From Clostridia bacterium (GTDB lineage: Bacteria; Bacillota; Clostridia; Peptostreptococcales; Anaerovoracaceae), in NCBI GenBank assembly GCA_024403005.1, contig JAKSSQ010000087.1, positions 1-7,386 of the forward strand: DNA of 7,386 bases, in the 5' to 3' direction. Below, in pieces: positions 1-6,554 of this stretch (positions are counted from its first letter, which is position 1; each line of letters starts with the position of its first letter). The notes beneath the pieces are model-generated. The model had not been told where the DNA came from. It saw only the letters and a list, made by a program, of their open reading frames with translations, and ran no database searches. A program made the translations under genes and the position numbers.

Positions 1-2006
1 CAGAGCATGGTAAGGATCTGAGCTCTGCTGCAGCTTTCGTTGGGAGAGAACCTGCCTTCTGCAGTTCCTGCGGTAATGCCCTTCTCCACTGCCCAGTTTA
101 CCGCCGGGCCGAAGTAATCGGTCTCCTTAACGTCGCCGAAACTTACAGATGCTGCAGGAGTTTCCGGAATTTCGGGTACTTCGGGTTCTGAAGGAACTTC
201 AGATACTTCGGGTGTTTCGGGTACTGTTGGTTCAGCGGGTTCAACCGGCTTAGGACGCCTATGCGGACGGCTGGGAGTATCGCCGATAACCGGTGTATCG
301 TCCGGGTGACCGCAATCCGGGCGGTTATGAACAGCCGTATACGTAATTTTATAAGCGCCTAGCTTATCAGCTGCATCCATTTCGCCCCAGCTGCAGGGGT
401 ACTGAACCTCGACCTCCATGCTTACGGTGCGTTCATCGTCGTGGCCGGGGGTGAAGATCTTTTCGTCTATGGAAGGCTTATCCTGGCTTGTAAATACCAC
501 GGTCCTGAGCTTTTCGCAGTTGCCGAAGGCGCGGTAGCCTATGGCTGAAACGCTTGCGGGAATAACTGCGGTTTCAAGATCCGGAGAATAGTTAAAGGCC
601 TGAATGCCGATGTGTGTAATGGTTTCGGGTATGCTGTCTATCTGAGTGTGGTAAGCGTTGTTTCCGTGGAAAGCGTGGTCTTCCACAGATGTAAGGCTTG
701 CGGGCCAGCCTATGCTTTCGTCCAGCTTATAAACCTGCACACTTGTATTAAAGAAGCTGTAATCCTTAAAAACGGTAATGCTGTCCGGAAGGTAAGCTTC
801 GGAAAGATTTCTGCATCCGCGGAAAGCGCTGCTTCCTACGGTAGTGATGCCGTCTGTCATGCGAACGGAGCATATCTGAGTCATCATGGGCTTCCAGGGA
901 GTTTCAGTATAATTGTACATTTCTCCGCTGCCGTTCAGGTAAACCGTATAATAGTCGGTTGGAATGGAGTTAACCTTTTGGGAGTGGTGGACAGCCTTGC
1001 CCCATACGATGTCAGGGCCGCACATGCCGGTGCCGCAGATGTCGCAGGCCTTGTCTTCGTTTGCGTCTGTGTGCTCGTGTGTATCCGAGCAGATGGTGCA
1101 GACTGTACCGTTTTCTGTGTCTGTTATGGGTGCATAGAGGTGCGGACCGATGGTATCCGGGTCGGCCTTAGTGTCGGTTACCCTTCCGCACGTGTCGCAC
1201 TTGGCAGTCATAGTTCCGCCGCCGTTGCAGTGTGCATCGCCATTGGGAACATAGTTTGTAAATACGTGATCGGCCTTGGAATCGGGAACTTCAAAATCTA
1301 CCCTGCCAAATCCGCAGCTTGTGCATAATTTGTAGGCTTTAGCATTCTTTGTGCAGGTTGCGTCGGTAGTAATAGTATAGGTACCGTCGTATACGTGGGT
1401 CTGGACGTAGTTTGGTGCTTTATCCTCGCCGGCGCCGAACAGAGGTCTTGTTTCAAATATATCCCATTTACAGGGGTAATTTACCGTAAGCTTGTTCGGT
1501 ACTTCGCCAAAACAGAAATCATCAATAGACGGAGCCGCAGCAGATGTAAGGTTTACAGTCTTAAGATTCGTGCAGCCTGCAAATATCTGCCAGCCGAGAG
1601 AAGTTACAGTGGAAGGAATGGTTATTTCAGAAATTCCGGTACCTGCAAAGGCATTTAGCCCTATTGTCGTTAATCCTTCGTTAAGTACGATTTCCGTAAA
1701 ATTGCCGTTCTTCAATGCGCCGGAGCTAATGGCTGTAATTTCCGAACCGAGAGTAACTTTAGTTACGCGGTTAAGGAAATTCACTAATCCTTCAGCTCTG
1801 AGAGTCCAGTCCGGCAGAGTTCCGGCTATGTTCAATGTAAGAACATCATCGGTTATGGACCAGGTTAAACCTTCACAAACTCCTGCAGGCCCGGGAGCAG
1901 TTTCTGCAGGTTCTGGTACTGTATCTGCGAAAATCGAAGCCGGAACGGAGCAGGTAACCAGAAGTATTGTCAGTAAAAATGCGAGCAGTCTTGAATTGGT
2001 CTTCAT
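1..2006 (-). CDS. Secreted BspA-like leucine-rich-repeat protein with C-terminal SLH domain (3' end outside window)
   Basis: Triplet-by-triplet reading from the ATG at 2006 finds no stop through 668 codons to the left edge, so the C-terminus is missing. Residues 1-27 form a signal peptide (K2, R6, hydrophobic 7-26, likely cleavage after A27). Residues about 81-155 and 383-511 are LRR_5/BspA-type repeats, with motifs such as AFAGTGISEITIPSTV and AFRGCRNLSEAYLPDSI. Each block is followed by a similar cap, PSID then YPCxW (177-181 and 536-540). Between them, about 210-330, is a Cys/His-rich stretch with CxxC pairs at 228/231, 270/273, 303/306 and 321/324. A Pro/Glu-rich linker (about 580-618) leads to an SLH domain from about 622 (SFGDV, AVNWAVEKGITAG, FSPNESCSRAQ). 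Family knowledge: SLH domains hold proteins non-covalently on cell-wall polymers, and LRR_5 proteins are often adhesins or surface binders. The ligand is unknown. AAGGAG at 2014-2019, seven bases upstream, supports the start; the gene has its own promoter. Confidence 0.88.
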   Translation of the reverse strand, partial: MKTNSRLLAFLLTILLVTCSVPASIFADTVPEPAETAPGPAGVCEGLTWSITDDVLTLNIAGTLPDWTLRAEGLVNFLNRVTKVTLGSEITAISSGALKNGNFTEIVLNEGLTTIGLNAFAGTGISEITIPSTVTSLGWQIFAGCTNLKTVNLTSAAAPSIDDFCFGEVPNKLTVNYPCKWDIFETRPLFGAGEDKAPNYVQTHVYDGTYTITTDATCTKNAKAYKLCTSCGFGRVDFEVPDSKADHVFTNYVPNGDAHCNGGGTMTAKCDTCGRVTDTKADPDTIGPHLYAPITDTENGTVCTICSDTHEHTDANEDKACDICGTGMCGPDIVWGKAVHHSQKVNSIPTDYYTVYLNGSGEMYNYTETPWKPMMTQICSVRMTDGITTVGSSAFRGCRNLSEAYLPDSITVFKDYSFFNTSVQVYKLDESIGWPASLTSVEDHAFHGNNAYHTQIDSIPETITHIGIQAFNYSPDLETAVIPASVSAIGYRAFGNCEKLRTVVFTSQDKPSIDEKIFTPGHDDERTVSMEVEVQYPCSWGEMDAADKLGAYKITYTAVHNRPDCGHPDDTPVIGDTPSRPHRRPKPVEPAEPTVPETPEVSEVPSEPEVPEIPETPAASVSFGDVKETDYFGPAVNWAVEKGITAGTAEGRFSPNESCSRAQILTML

Positions 2007-2032
2007 GCGAACACTCCTTTAAACTATTGAAA

Positions 2033-2048
2033 TGCCGCGGCTGCGGCA
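2033..2048 (-). other. Small GC-rich hairpin in the 5' leader of the SLH protein gene
   Basis: On the minus strand TGCCGC and GCGGCA pair around the loop AGCC, giving a 6-bp stem. It lies between the predicted transcription start (about 2057, inferred from the -10 box) and the ribosome binding site at 2014-2019. It would therefore form close to the mRNA 5' end, where such stems can slow decay. It leaves the ribosome binding site free. The pairing is visible; the role is inference, and a stem this short could be chance. Confidence 0.35.
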
Positions 2049-2063
2049 GTTTATCCTGATTTC

Positions 2064-2092
2064 ATTATACGCAGACTTTTACAAATTGTAAA
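2064..2092 (-). promoter_or_regulatory. Sigma-A-type promoter for the SLH/LRR protein gene
   Basis: Reading the minus strand, TTTACA (2087-2092, five of six bases of the consensus -35) is followed after exactly 17 bases by a perfect TATAAT (2064-2069). The start codon is at 2006, giving a predicted leader of about 50 bases that contains a good AAGGAG. The -35 box abuts the upstream operon's terminator stem and shares base 2092 with it. This is the only clear promoter I found; it explains how the surface protein gene is transcribed separately from the operon that ends just upstream. Confidence 0.8.
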
Positions 2093-2093
2093 A
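2077..2093. promoter_or_regulatory. 17-base perfect palindrome over the -35 box, candidate operator
   Basis: TTTTACAAATTGTAAAA is a perfect 8-1-8 inverted repeat; it contains the whole -35 hexamer and part of the promoter spacer. A dimeric regulator bound here would compete with RNA polymerase. The half-site TTTTACAA resembles the TACA/TGTA half-sites of some winged-helix repressors, but the one-base centre does not match the two-base centre of the BlaI/CopY type, so I name no regulator. AT-rich promoter DNA gives short palindromes by chance, although 16 paired positions is long. Confidence 0.45.
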
Positions 2094-2117
2094 CTCCCCG
2101 CATCGCTGCGAGGAGTT
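2092..2117 (-). terminator. Rho-independent terminator closing the operon
   Basis: On the minus strand AACTCCTCGC pairs with GCGGGGAGTT around the loop AGCGAT, giving a 10-bp stem with one G-U pair. It begins four bases after the stop codon of the J-domain gene. The U-tract in this direction is short: four T, the first two of them within the stem, then ACA. Termination may therefore be incomplete. On the plus strand the same stem is followed by ATTTTTA, but no plus-strand gene is present for it to serve. Confidence 0.75.
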
Positions 2118-2121
2118 ATTT

Positions 2122-2703
2122 TTACTTGCGTCTGAACAAATTCCACAGCAGGCCGAGGGGCAGAATAAAAAAGAATATGCCCGTCCTGAAGAGGAACATT
2201 GTTATAAACCAGAATATGAGAAGTGCCGGAAGGCAGCCCAGGCTGAGGTTATAGGTGCGGGGGCGCCACTGTTCGTACTGACGGCCTGTGCGGTTTCCGC
2301 TATACTGCTGCTGGCTTTCTTCCTGCGCATCGTCAAAGATGTCGCTGAAGTCGTAGACAGTCCAGCCGCCGAAGTTGGAGTAGCCTCCGTTGCCCTGCTG
2401 GCCGTTCTGCCACTGCCCGCCAAACGGATTCTGAGTCTGCTGGCCGGTGAACGGATCCCAGTAGGTCTGTCCGCCGGGAGCGGAATAGCTGCCGCTCTGC
2501 TGCAGTTTCCACATGCGAAGCTTTTCGGGGTCCTGCAGTATGCTGTAGGCCTCGTTGATTTCGTTCATGCGGTCGCTGGCACCAGGGTCGTCCGGATGTA
2601 GATCCGGATGGTTTTCCTTGGCCTTCTTCCTGTATGCACTTTTAATTTCGTCCTCGGTGGCTGTTTCCGGCACACCGAGAACGTCATACGGATTTTTTGT
2701 CAT
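2122..2703 (-). CDS. J-domain (DnaJ-like) membrane protein
   Basis: This 193-residue protein starts with a J domain (about 4-65): YDVLGV at 6-11, the KSAYRKKAKENHPD helix with the HPD tripeptide at 32-34, and INEAYSILQDPE at 49-60. HPD is what J proteins use to stimulate the ATPase of DnaK/Hsp70. A Gly/Gln/Asn-rich, probably disordered linker follows (about 70-148). The C-terminus (about 157-190) is strongly hydrophobic with one or two membrane segments and ends in RRK. It lacks the Cys-rich zinc domain and the substrate-binding C-terminal domains of true DnaJ, so it is not the housekeeping dnaJ. It more likely recruits DnaK to a specific site, here the membrane, with the J domain presumably cytoplasmic. 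It is the last gene of the operon, 25 bases after xfp; AGGGA and AGAGA precede the ATG but give only a modest ribosome binding site. Client and function are unknown. Confidence 0.88.
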   Translation of the reverse strand: MTKNPYDVLGVPETATEDEIKSAYRKKAKENHPDLHPDDPGASDRMNEINEAYSILQDPEKLRMWKLQQSGSYSAPGGQTYWDPFTGQQTQNPFGGQWQNGQQGNGGYSNFGGWTVYDFSDIFDDAQEESQQQYSGNRTGRQYEQWRPRTYNLSLGCLPALLIFWFITMFLFRTGIFFFILPLGLLWNLFRRK

Positions 2704-2728
2704 TATCTCTAATTCCCTTGTTTATCCC

Positions 2729-5077
2729 CTATTTTTCTGCCGGAGTCCACTTCCATTCGCGGATTTCGGGCAAATCTTCGCCGTATTCTGCGATGTACTG
2801 CTTGTGTTCAACCAGCTTGTCCTTCATCTCCTGGATGAGGTGGCTGTCGCGGTTGCCCAGGTCTACGTGGAGCAGTGCCTGCATTGTAAGGCTGAAGCGG
2901 TCGATGCCGTTCTGTACGCGCATGTCGAACGGTGTTGTAATTGTGCCTTCTTCCATGTAGCCGAATACGTGGAAGTTCTTGTTTGTTCTGTGGTAAACCA
3001 GTTCGTGGATGAGTGTGGGATAGCCGTGGAATGCGAAGATTACGGGCTTATCCTTTGTGAACAGAGCATCGTATTCCTGGTCGGAGAGACCGTGGGGATG
3101 TGTTCTGTCGGACTGGAGTCTCATGAGGTCTACAACGTTAACCACGCGGATCTTGAGCTCGGGGAATTCCTTGCGCAGAATTGTAACTGCTGCCAGAGTT
3201 TCCAGAGTGGGTGTATCGCCGCAGCAAGCCATAACTACGTCGGGTTCTTCGCCGCAGTCTGTGGAAGCCCACTGCCAGATGCCGATACCCTGGGTGCAGT
3301 GCTTAACAGCCTGTTCCATGGTGAGCCACTGGGGTCTGGGGTGCTTGCTTGTAACCATTACGTTTACGTAGTCCTTGCTCTTGATGCAGTGGTCGAAGCA
3401 GGAAAGCAGGCAGTTTGCATCGGGCGGCAGGTACATGCGTACGACTTCTGCCTTCTTGTTTGCAACGTGGTCCAGGAAGCCGGGATCCTGATGGGTGAAC
3501 CCATTGTGGTCCTGCTGCCATACGTTGGAGGACAGAATGTAGTTTAAGCTGGCGATACTTGCTCTCCAGGGCAGGCCCTTGCAGATTTTGAGCCACTTGG
3601 CGTGCTGGGAGAACATGGAGTCTACAACGCGGATGAATGCTTCGTAGCTTGCGAAGAAGCCGTGGCGGCCTGTGAGCAGGTAGCCTTCCAGCCAGCCTTC
3701 GCACATGTGTTCGGAGAGCATGGAGTCCATAACTCTGCCGTCGGGAGCCAGGAATTCGTCCTTTTCGTTGATTTCGTCCTGCCAGTCTCTGTTGGTTTCT
3801 TCGAATACCTTGTTGAGTCTGTTGGAAGCTGTTTCGTCCGGTCCGAAGATTCTGAAGTTCTTCTTGTCTTCGTTGAGCTTGAATACGTCTCTTACGTAGC
3901 CGCCGAGAACTGTCATATCCTGAGCTTCTACAGCGCCGGGCATGGGTACTTCCACACCGTATTCTCTGAAGTCGGGTGTTCTTAAATCGTGGAGCAGCTT
4001 GCCGCCGTTTGCGTGGGGGTTCATGCCCATGCGGCGGTTGCCAACCGGAGCCATTGCAACGGTTTCAGCTTTGGGGCTTCCGTCTTCGTTGAACAGTTCT
4101 TCCGGCTTGTAGCTCTTGAGCCAGTCTTCCAGGAGCTGCATGTGTTCAGGCTTATCCATTGCGATGGGAACCTGATGAGCTCTGAATGTGCCTTCAATGG
4201 GCTTGCCGTCTACCATCCTGGGGCCTGTCCAGCCCTTGGGAGAACGGAAGATGATCATGGGCCATACGGGTCTCTTCTTGAGCTTGCCGCTGCGAGCCTT
4301 CTTCTGGATAGCCTTGATGTCTGCGATGCATGCATCAAGTGCATTGTACATGGCTTCGTGCATCTTCTTGGGTTCTGAGCCTTCTACGAAGTAGGGCTTC
4401 CAGCCGCAGCCCTTAAAGAAGCTTTCGATTTCGTCGTGAGGCATGCGGGAGAAGATGGTCGGGTTTGCGATCTTGAATCCGTTTAAGTGGAGGATGGGCA
4501 GAACTGCGCCGTCTCCTGCCGGGTTCAGGAACTTATTGGAGTGCCAGGATGTAGCCAGGGGGCCTGTTTCTGCTTCGCCGTCGCCTACAACGCAGGCTGC
4601 GATAAGGTCGGGGTTATCGAAAACCGCACCGAAAGCGTGAGCCATAGAGTAGCCCAGTTCGCCGCCTTCGTTAATGGAGCCCGGAGTTTCGGGAGCTACG
4701 TGGCTTGCGATGCCGCCGGGGAAGGAGAACTGCTTGAAAAGCTTCTTCATGCCGGCTTCGTCCTGAGTGATGTTGGGATAAACTTCTGTATAGGAACCGT
4801 CCAGCCAGTTCTGTGCAACCATTGCGTTTCCGCCGTGGCCGGGGCCGGAGAGGTAGATCATATCCAGATCGTACTGCTTAATTGCTCTGTTAAGGTGAGT
4901 ATAGATAAAGTTCTGCCCGGGAACTGTACCCCAGTGTCCTACGATCTTCTTCTTAATCTGGGACTTGTCCAGGGGCTTCTTAAGAAGGGGGTTGTCCAGC
5001 AGGTAGAGCTGTCCTGCTGCCAGGTAATTGGATGCGCGCCAGTAGGCATCCAGCTGTTTTAATGTCTTTCTATCCAT
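2729..5077 (-). CDS. xfp: Xylulose-5-phosphate/fructose-6-phosphate phosphoketolase
   Basis: A cytoplasmic thiamine-diphosphate enzyme that splits xylulose 5-phosphate (and in many members fructose 6-phosphate) with phosphate, giving acetyl phosphate plus glyceraldehyde 3-phosphate (or erythrose 4-phosphate). At 782 residues it is full length for the family. Hallmarks visible are GHWGTVPGQNFIYTHLNR (47-64, H48), SGPGHGG (77-83, H81), SHVAPETPGS (125-134, H126), the cofactor motif GDGEAETG (165-172) ending in LNG (198-200), RAHQVP (299-304, H301), EGWLEGYLLTGRHG (460-473, with E464 as the expected cofactor-activating Glu), and DHNGFTHQDPGFLDH (523-537). No expected catalytic residue seems missing. 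Its ATG shares one base with the stop of the upstream YbaK-type gene (TAATG), with AGGAG at 5085-5089 seven bases upstream. Whether it accepts both sugars cannot be read from sequence. Acetyl phosphate would normally pass to acetate kinase for ATP; no such gene is in the window. Confidence 0.97.
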   Translation of the reverse strand: MDRKTLKQLDAYWRASNYLAAGQLYLLDNPLLKKPLDKSQIKKKIVGHWGTVPGQNFIYTHLNRAIKQYDLDMIYLSGPGHGGNAMVAQNWLDGSYTEVYPNITQDEAGMKKLFKQFSFPGGIASHVAPETPGSINEGGELGYSMAHAFGAVFDNPDLIAACVVGDGEAETGPLATSWHSNKFLNPAGDGAVLPILHLNGFKIANPTIFSRMPHDEIESFFKGCGWKPYFVEGSEPKKMHEAMYNALDACIADIKAIQKKARSGKLKKRPVWPMIIFRSPKGWTGPRMVDGKPIEGTFRAHQVPIAMDKPEHMQLLEDWLKSYKPEELFNEDGSPKAETVAMAPVGNRRMGMNPHANGGKLLHDLRTPDFREYGVEVPMPGAVEAQDMTVLGGYVRDVFKLNEDKKNFRIFGPDETASNRLNKVFEETNRDWQDEINEKDEFLAPDGRVMDSMLSEHMCEGWLEGYLLTGRHGFFASYEAFIRVVDSMFSQHAKWLKICKGLPWRASIASLNYILSSNVWQQDHNGFTHQDPGFLDHVANKKAEVVRMYLPPDANCLLSCFDHCIKSKDYVNVMVTSKHPRPQWLTMEQAVKHCTQGIGIWQWASTDCGEEPDVVMACCGDTPTLETLAAVTILRKEFPELKIRVVNVVDLMRLQSDRTHPHGLSDQEYDALFTKDKPVIFAFHGYPTLIHELVYHRTNKNFHVFGYMEEGTITTPFDMRVQNGIDRFSLTMQALLHVDLGNRDSHLIQEMKDKLVEHKQYIAEYGEDLPEIREWKWTPAEK

Positions 5078-5553
5078 TATTCTTCTCCTATAATCTTGCA
5101 GATATCAACCCAGCCTTTGCAGGGTGTATACTTTTCCAGAATTTCAGGGCTTGAATCAAATGTATTGTAGTCGTCGCCTGCAGCGGAGTGAACCATTTCA
5201 AAACGCTTTAAGGAAACGTCCAGATATACGTCTACGCCTTCGTTGATGCCGAATGCGCATACGCCGCCGGGTTCGTGTCCGATGAGTTCCTGAACCAGAT
5301 CTCTGGGAACCATGGAAGGCTTCTGGTGGAAGTACTGCTTAAACTTTCCGCTGTTAACCTTTGTGTCGCCGGCCATAACTACCATAATGGGCTTGCCGTC
5401 TACCATGAATGTAAGGGACTTTGCAATTTCAGCTTCTGTGCAGCCGATAGACTGAGCTGCATGTTCTACAGTGTCGATGCAGATTTCTCTGTGGTGCACG
5501 TATTCCATTGCTCCAAGCTTTTCGATATATGCTTTAGCTACTTCGTAAGACAT
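5077..5553 (-). CDS. YbaK/EbsC-family aminoacyl-tRNA deacylase
   Basis: A 158-residue single-domain protein of the YbaK/ProX/EbsC fold. Members hydrolyse wrongly charged tRNAs in trans (for example Cys-tRNA(Pro) by YbaK, Ala-tRNA(Pro) by ProX). The conserved lysine of the fold is K45 in IAKSLTF, the strand VDGKPIMVVMAGD follows at 51-63, the glycine loop GHEPGGVCAFG is at 92-102, and VYLDVSLKRF is at 109-118. Length matches stand-alone members. The loop has Ala at 100, where many relatives have Pro (GGVCPFG). The exact tRNA specificity is not readable. The start is supported by AAGGAGG at 5558-5564, which overlaps the smpB stop. It is translationally coupled to xfp downstream. Confidence 0.88.
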   Translation of the reverse strand: MSYEVAKAYIEKLGAMEYVHHREICIDTVEHAAQSIGCTEAEIAKSLTFMVDGKPIMVVMAGDTKVNSGKFKQYFHQKPSMVPRDLVQELIGHEPGGVCAFGINEGVDVYLDVSLKRFEMVHSAAGDDYNTFDSSPEILEKYTPCKGWVDICKIIGEE

Positions 5554-5557
5554 GTTA

Positions 5558-5564
5558 CCTCCTT
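5558..5564 (-). promoter_or_regulatory. Ribosome binding site embedded in the smpB stop codon
   Basis: The minus-strand run TAAGGAGGTAACATG places AAGGAGG partly inside the TAA stop of smpB (5563-5565), with a four-base gap to the ATG of the YbaK-type gene at 5553. It is the strongest anti-16S match in the window although its spacer is a little short. A ribosome terminating on smpB would sit directly on this site, which favours reinitiation on the next gene. Confidence 0.75.
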
Positions 5565-6012
5565 ACCTGTTCTTCATGCTGCGCTCCATATCGCGGCCAG
5601 CATCTCTTTTAGCAATATCCGCTCTTTTGTCGTAGAGTTTTTTACCTCTTGCCACCGCAAGTTCCATCTTTACAAGGCCTTTATTGTTTATGTAGACCTT
5701 AACGGGAACCAGGGTGAGCCCATCCTTGCTTACGTTTTCGTCCAGTCTCCTTATTTCGCCCTTGTGGAGCAGAAGTTTCTTGGGACGAAGAGGATCCGTG
5801 TTATATCTGTTGCCCTTTTCGTAGGGGCTGATATTCATTCCGTATACGTGGACTTCGCCTTTTTCCACCTTTGCGTAGGAATCGCGGAGGTTCACGCCTC
5901 CGGCGCGGACGGATTTAATCTCCGTTCCGGTGAGCACAATTCCCGCTTCGTAGGTTTCCTCGAAGAAGTAGTCGTGGCGAGCCTTTTTATTGTTCGCAAT
6001 TAACTTTTCCAT
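5563..6012 (-). CDS. smpB: SsrA-binding protein SmpB
   Basis: SmpB binds tmRNA (SsrA) and brings it to stalled ribosomes for trans-translation. The 149-residue length is normal. Family features in order: NNKKARHDYFFEETYEAGI (7-25), the tmRNA-binding loop LTGTEIKSVRAG (27-38), NLRDSYA (41-47), NISPYEKGN (60-68), HKGEIRRL (83-90), and the C-terminal decoding tail with LYDKRADIAKRD (126-137) ending MKNR. D128-K129-R130 match the conserved DKR that enters the empty mRNA channel. The ATG shares one base with the lepB stop (TAATG). Its own ribosome binding site is poor, GGGGG at 6025-6029 about 12 bases from the ATG, so its translation probably depends on coupling to lepB. The tmRNA gene ssrA itself is not in the window. 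Confidence 0.97.
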   Translation of the reverse strand: MEKLIANNKKARHDYFFEETYEAGIVLTGTEIKSVRAGGVNLRDSYAKVEKGEVHVYGMNISPYEKGNRYNTDPLRPKKLLLHKGEIRRLDENVSKDGLTLVPVKVYINNKGLVKMELAVARGKKLYDKRADIAKRDAGRDMERSMKNR

Positions 6013-6554
6013 TATTTATAAAGACCCCCAATCTTGTTAAAGGGGAAGAGTCTGAACACTACCTTGCCCAGGATTAAGTCGTCGTCTACGAGACCGATAC
6101 GGCTGTCTCTGCTGTCTGCGGAGTTCTGGCGGTTGTCGCCCATGCAGAACAGTTTGCCTTCGGGGATGGTAATTTCGCTCAGCTCTGTATCCGTGTAGCC
6201 GTCTTTGGTGTAGCCTTCGATGAGGGGGTCACCGTTGAGGTAAACCACGCCGTTGGAGATGCTGATCGTATCTCCGGGAACTGCGATGACACGCTTTACC
6301 AGGAGTTTCTCCTTGCCGGCTGCAGTTGTCAGGGAAGAATGGAAGACGATAATGTCGCCGCGGCCCGGGTCTTTACCGAACAGCTTGTAGGACTGCTTGC
6401 TTACGAAGAGATAATCGCCGGATTTGAGCGTGTTTTCCATGCTGTGTTCCTGAACGATGGTCGGCTTAATGAACTGCAGGATTAAAACTGCAATTATAAC
6501 CGCAAGGCCTATGTCCTTTATCCATTCCTTTGCGTTGTCGCTTAAATGAAACAT
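6012..6554 (-). CDS. lepB: Signal peptidase I
   Basis: A membrane-bound serine protease that removes signal peptides from Sec/Tat-exported proteins on the outer face of the membrane. This is the short Gram-positive type (180 residues) with one N-terminal anchor (about 14-30). The catalytic dyad is Ser38 in QEHSMENTL and Lys87 in LVKRVIAVPGD. Also visible are box C (GRGDIIVF, 64-71) and box E (GDNRQNSADSRDSR, 139-152). It ends in FPFNKIGGLYK. AAGGAG at 6563-6568, eight bases before the ATG, supports the start. The ATG shares one base with the stop of the pseudouridine synthase gene. The SLH protein encoded downstream at 1-2006 carries a signal peptide and is a plausible substrate, though this enzyme would serve all exported proteins. 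Confidence 0.96.
   Translation of the reverse strand: MFHLSDNAKEWIKDIGLAVIIAVLILQFIKPTIVQEHSMENTLKSGDYLFVSKQSYKLFGKDPGRGDIIVFHSSLTTAAGKEKLLVKRVIAVPGDTISISNGVVYLNGDPLIEGYTKDGYTDTELSEITIPEGKLFCMGDNRQNSADSRDSRIGLVDDDLILGKVVFRLFPFNKIGGLYK

Noticed and set aside
1938..1958. Possible lipobox LVTC (residues 16-19) in the surface protein
   Set aside because: Thr just before the Cys is atypical of lipoboxes, and the hydrophobic stretch continues to a normal type I cleavage site after A27. The SLH domain already provides a wall anchor.
612..2022. Plus-strand open frames at 612-1328, 1395-1658 and 1492-2022
   Set aside because: All lie opposite the 668-codon minus-strand frame, which has a signal peptide, LRR and SLH motifs, a promoter and a ribosome binding site. 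Their translations look like composition artefacts.
2077..2093. Assignment of the palindrome to a BlaI/CopY-type repressor
   Set aside because: Those operators have TACA and TGTA separated by two bases; here three bases separate them, and no regulator gene is in the window.
2555..3547. Long plus-strand open frame (330 codons) opposite the 3' part of xfp and the 5' part of the J-domain gene
   Set aside because: It lies antisense to two confidently identified genes. Its translation is Val/Cys-rich with no recognisable domain and no ribosome binding site was seen. Antisense frames stay open easily opposite codon-biased genes such as xfp.
3303..3704. Minus-strand frame within xfp, with similar ones at 2202-2423 and 6466-6672
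   Set aside because: Out-of-frame shadows of real genes, Arg/Ala/Ser-rich and without motifs.
5554..6030. A tmRNA (ssrA) gene next to smpB
   Set aside because: There is no room: the flanking gaps are nine bases and a one-base overlap.
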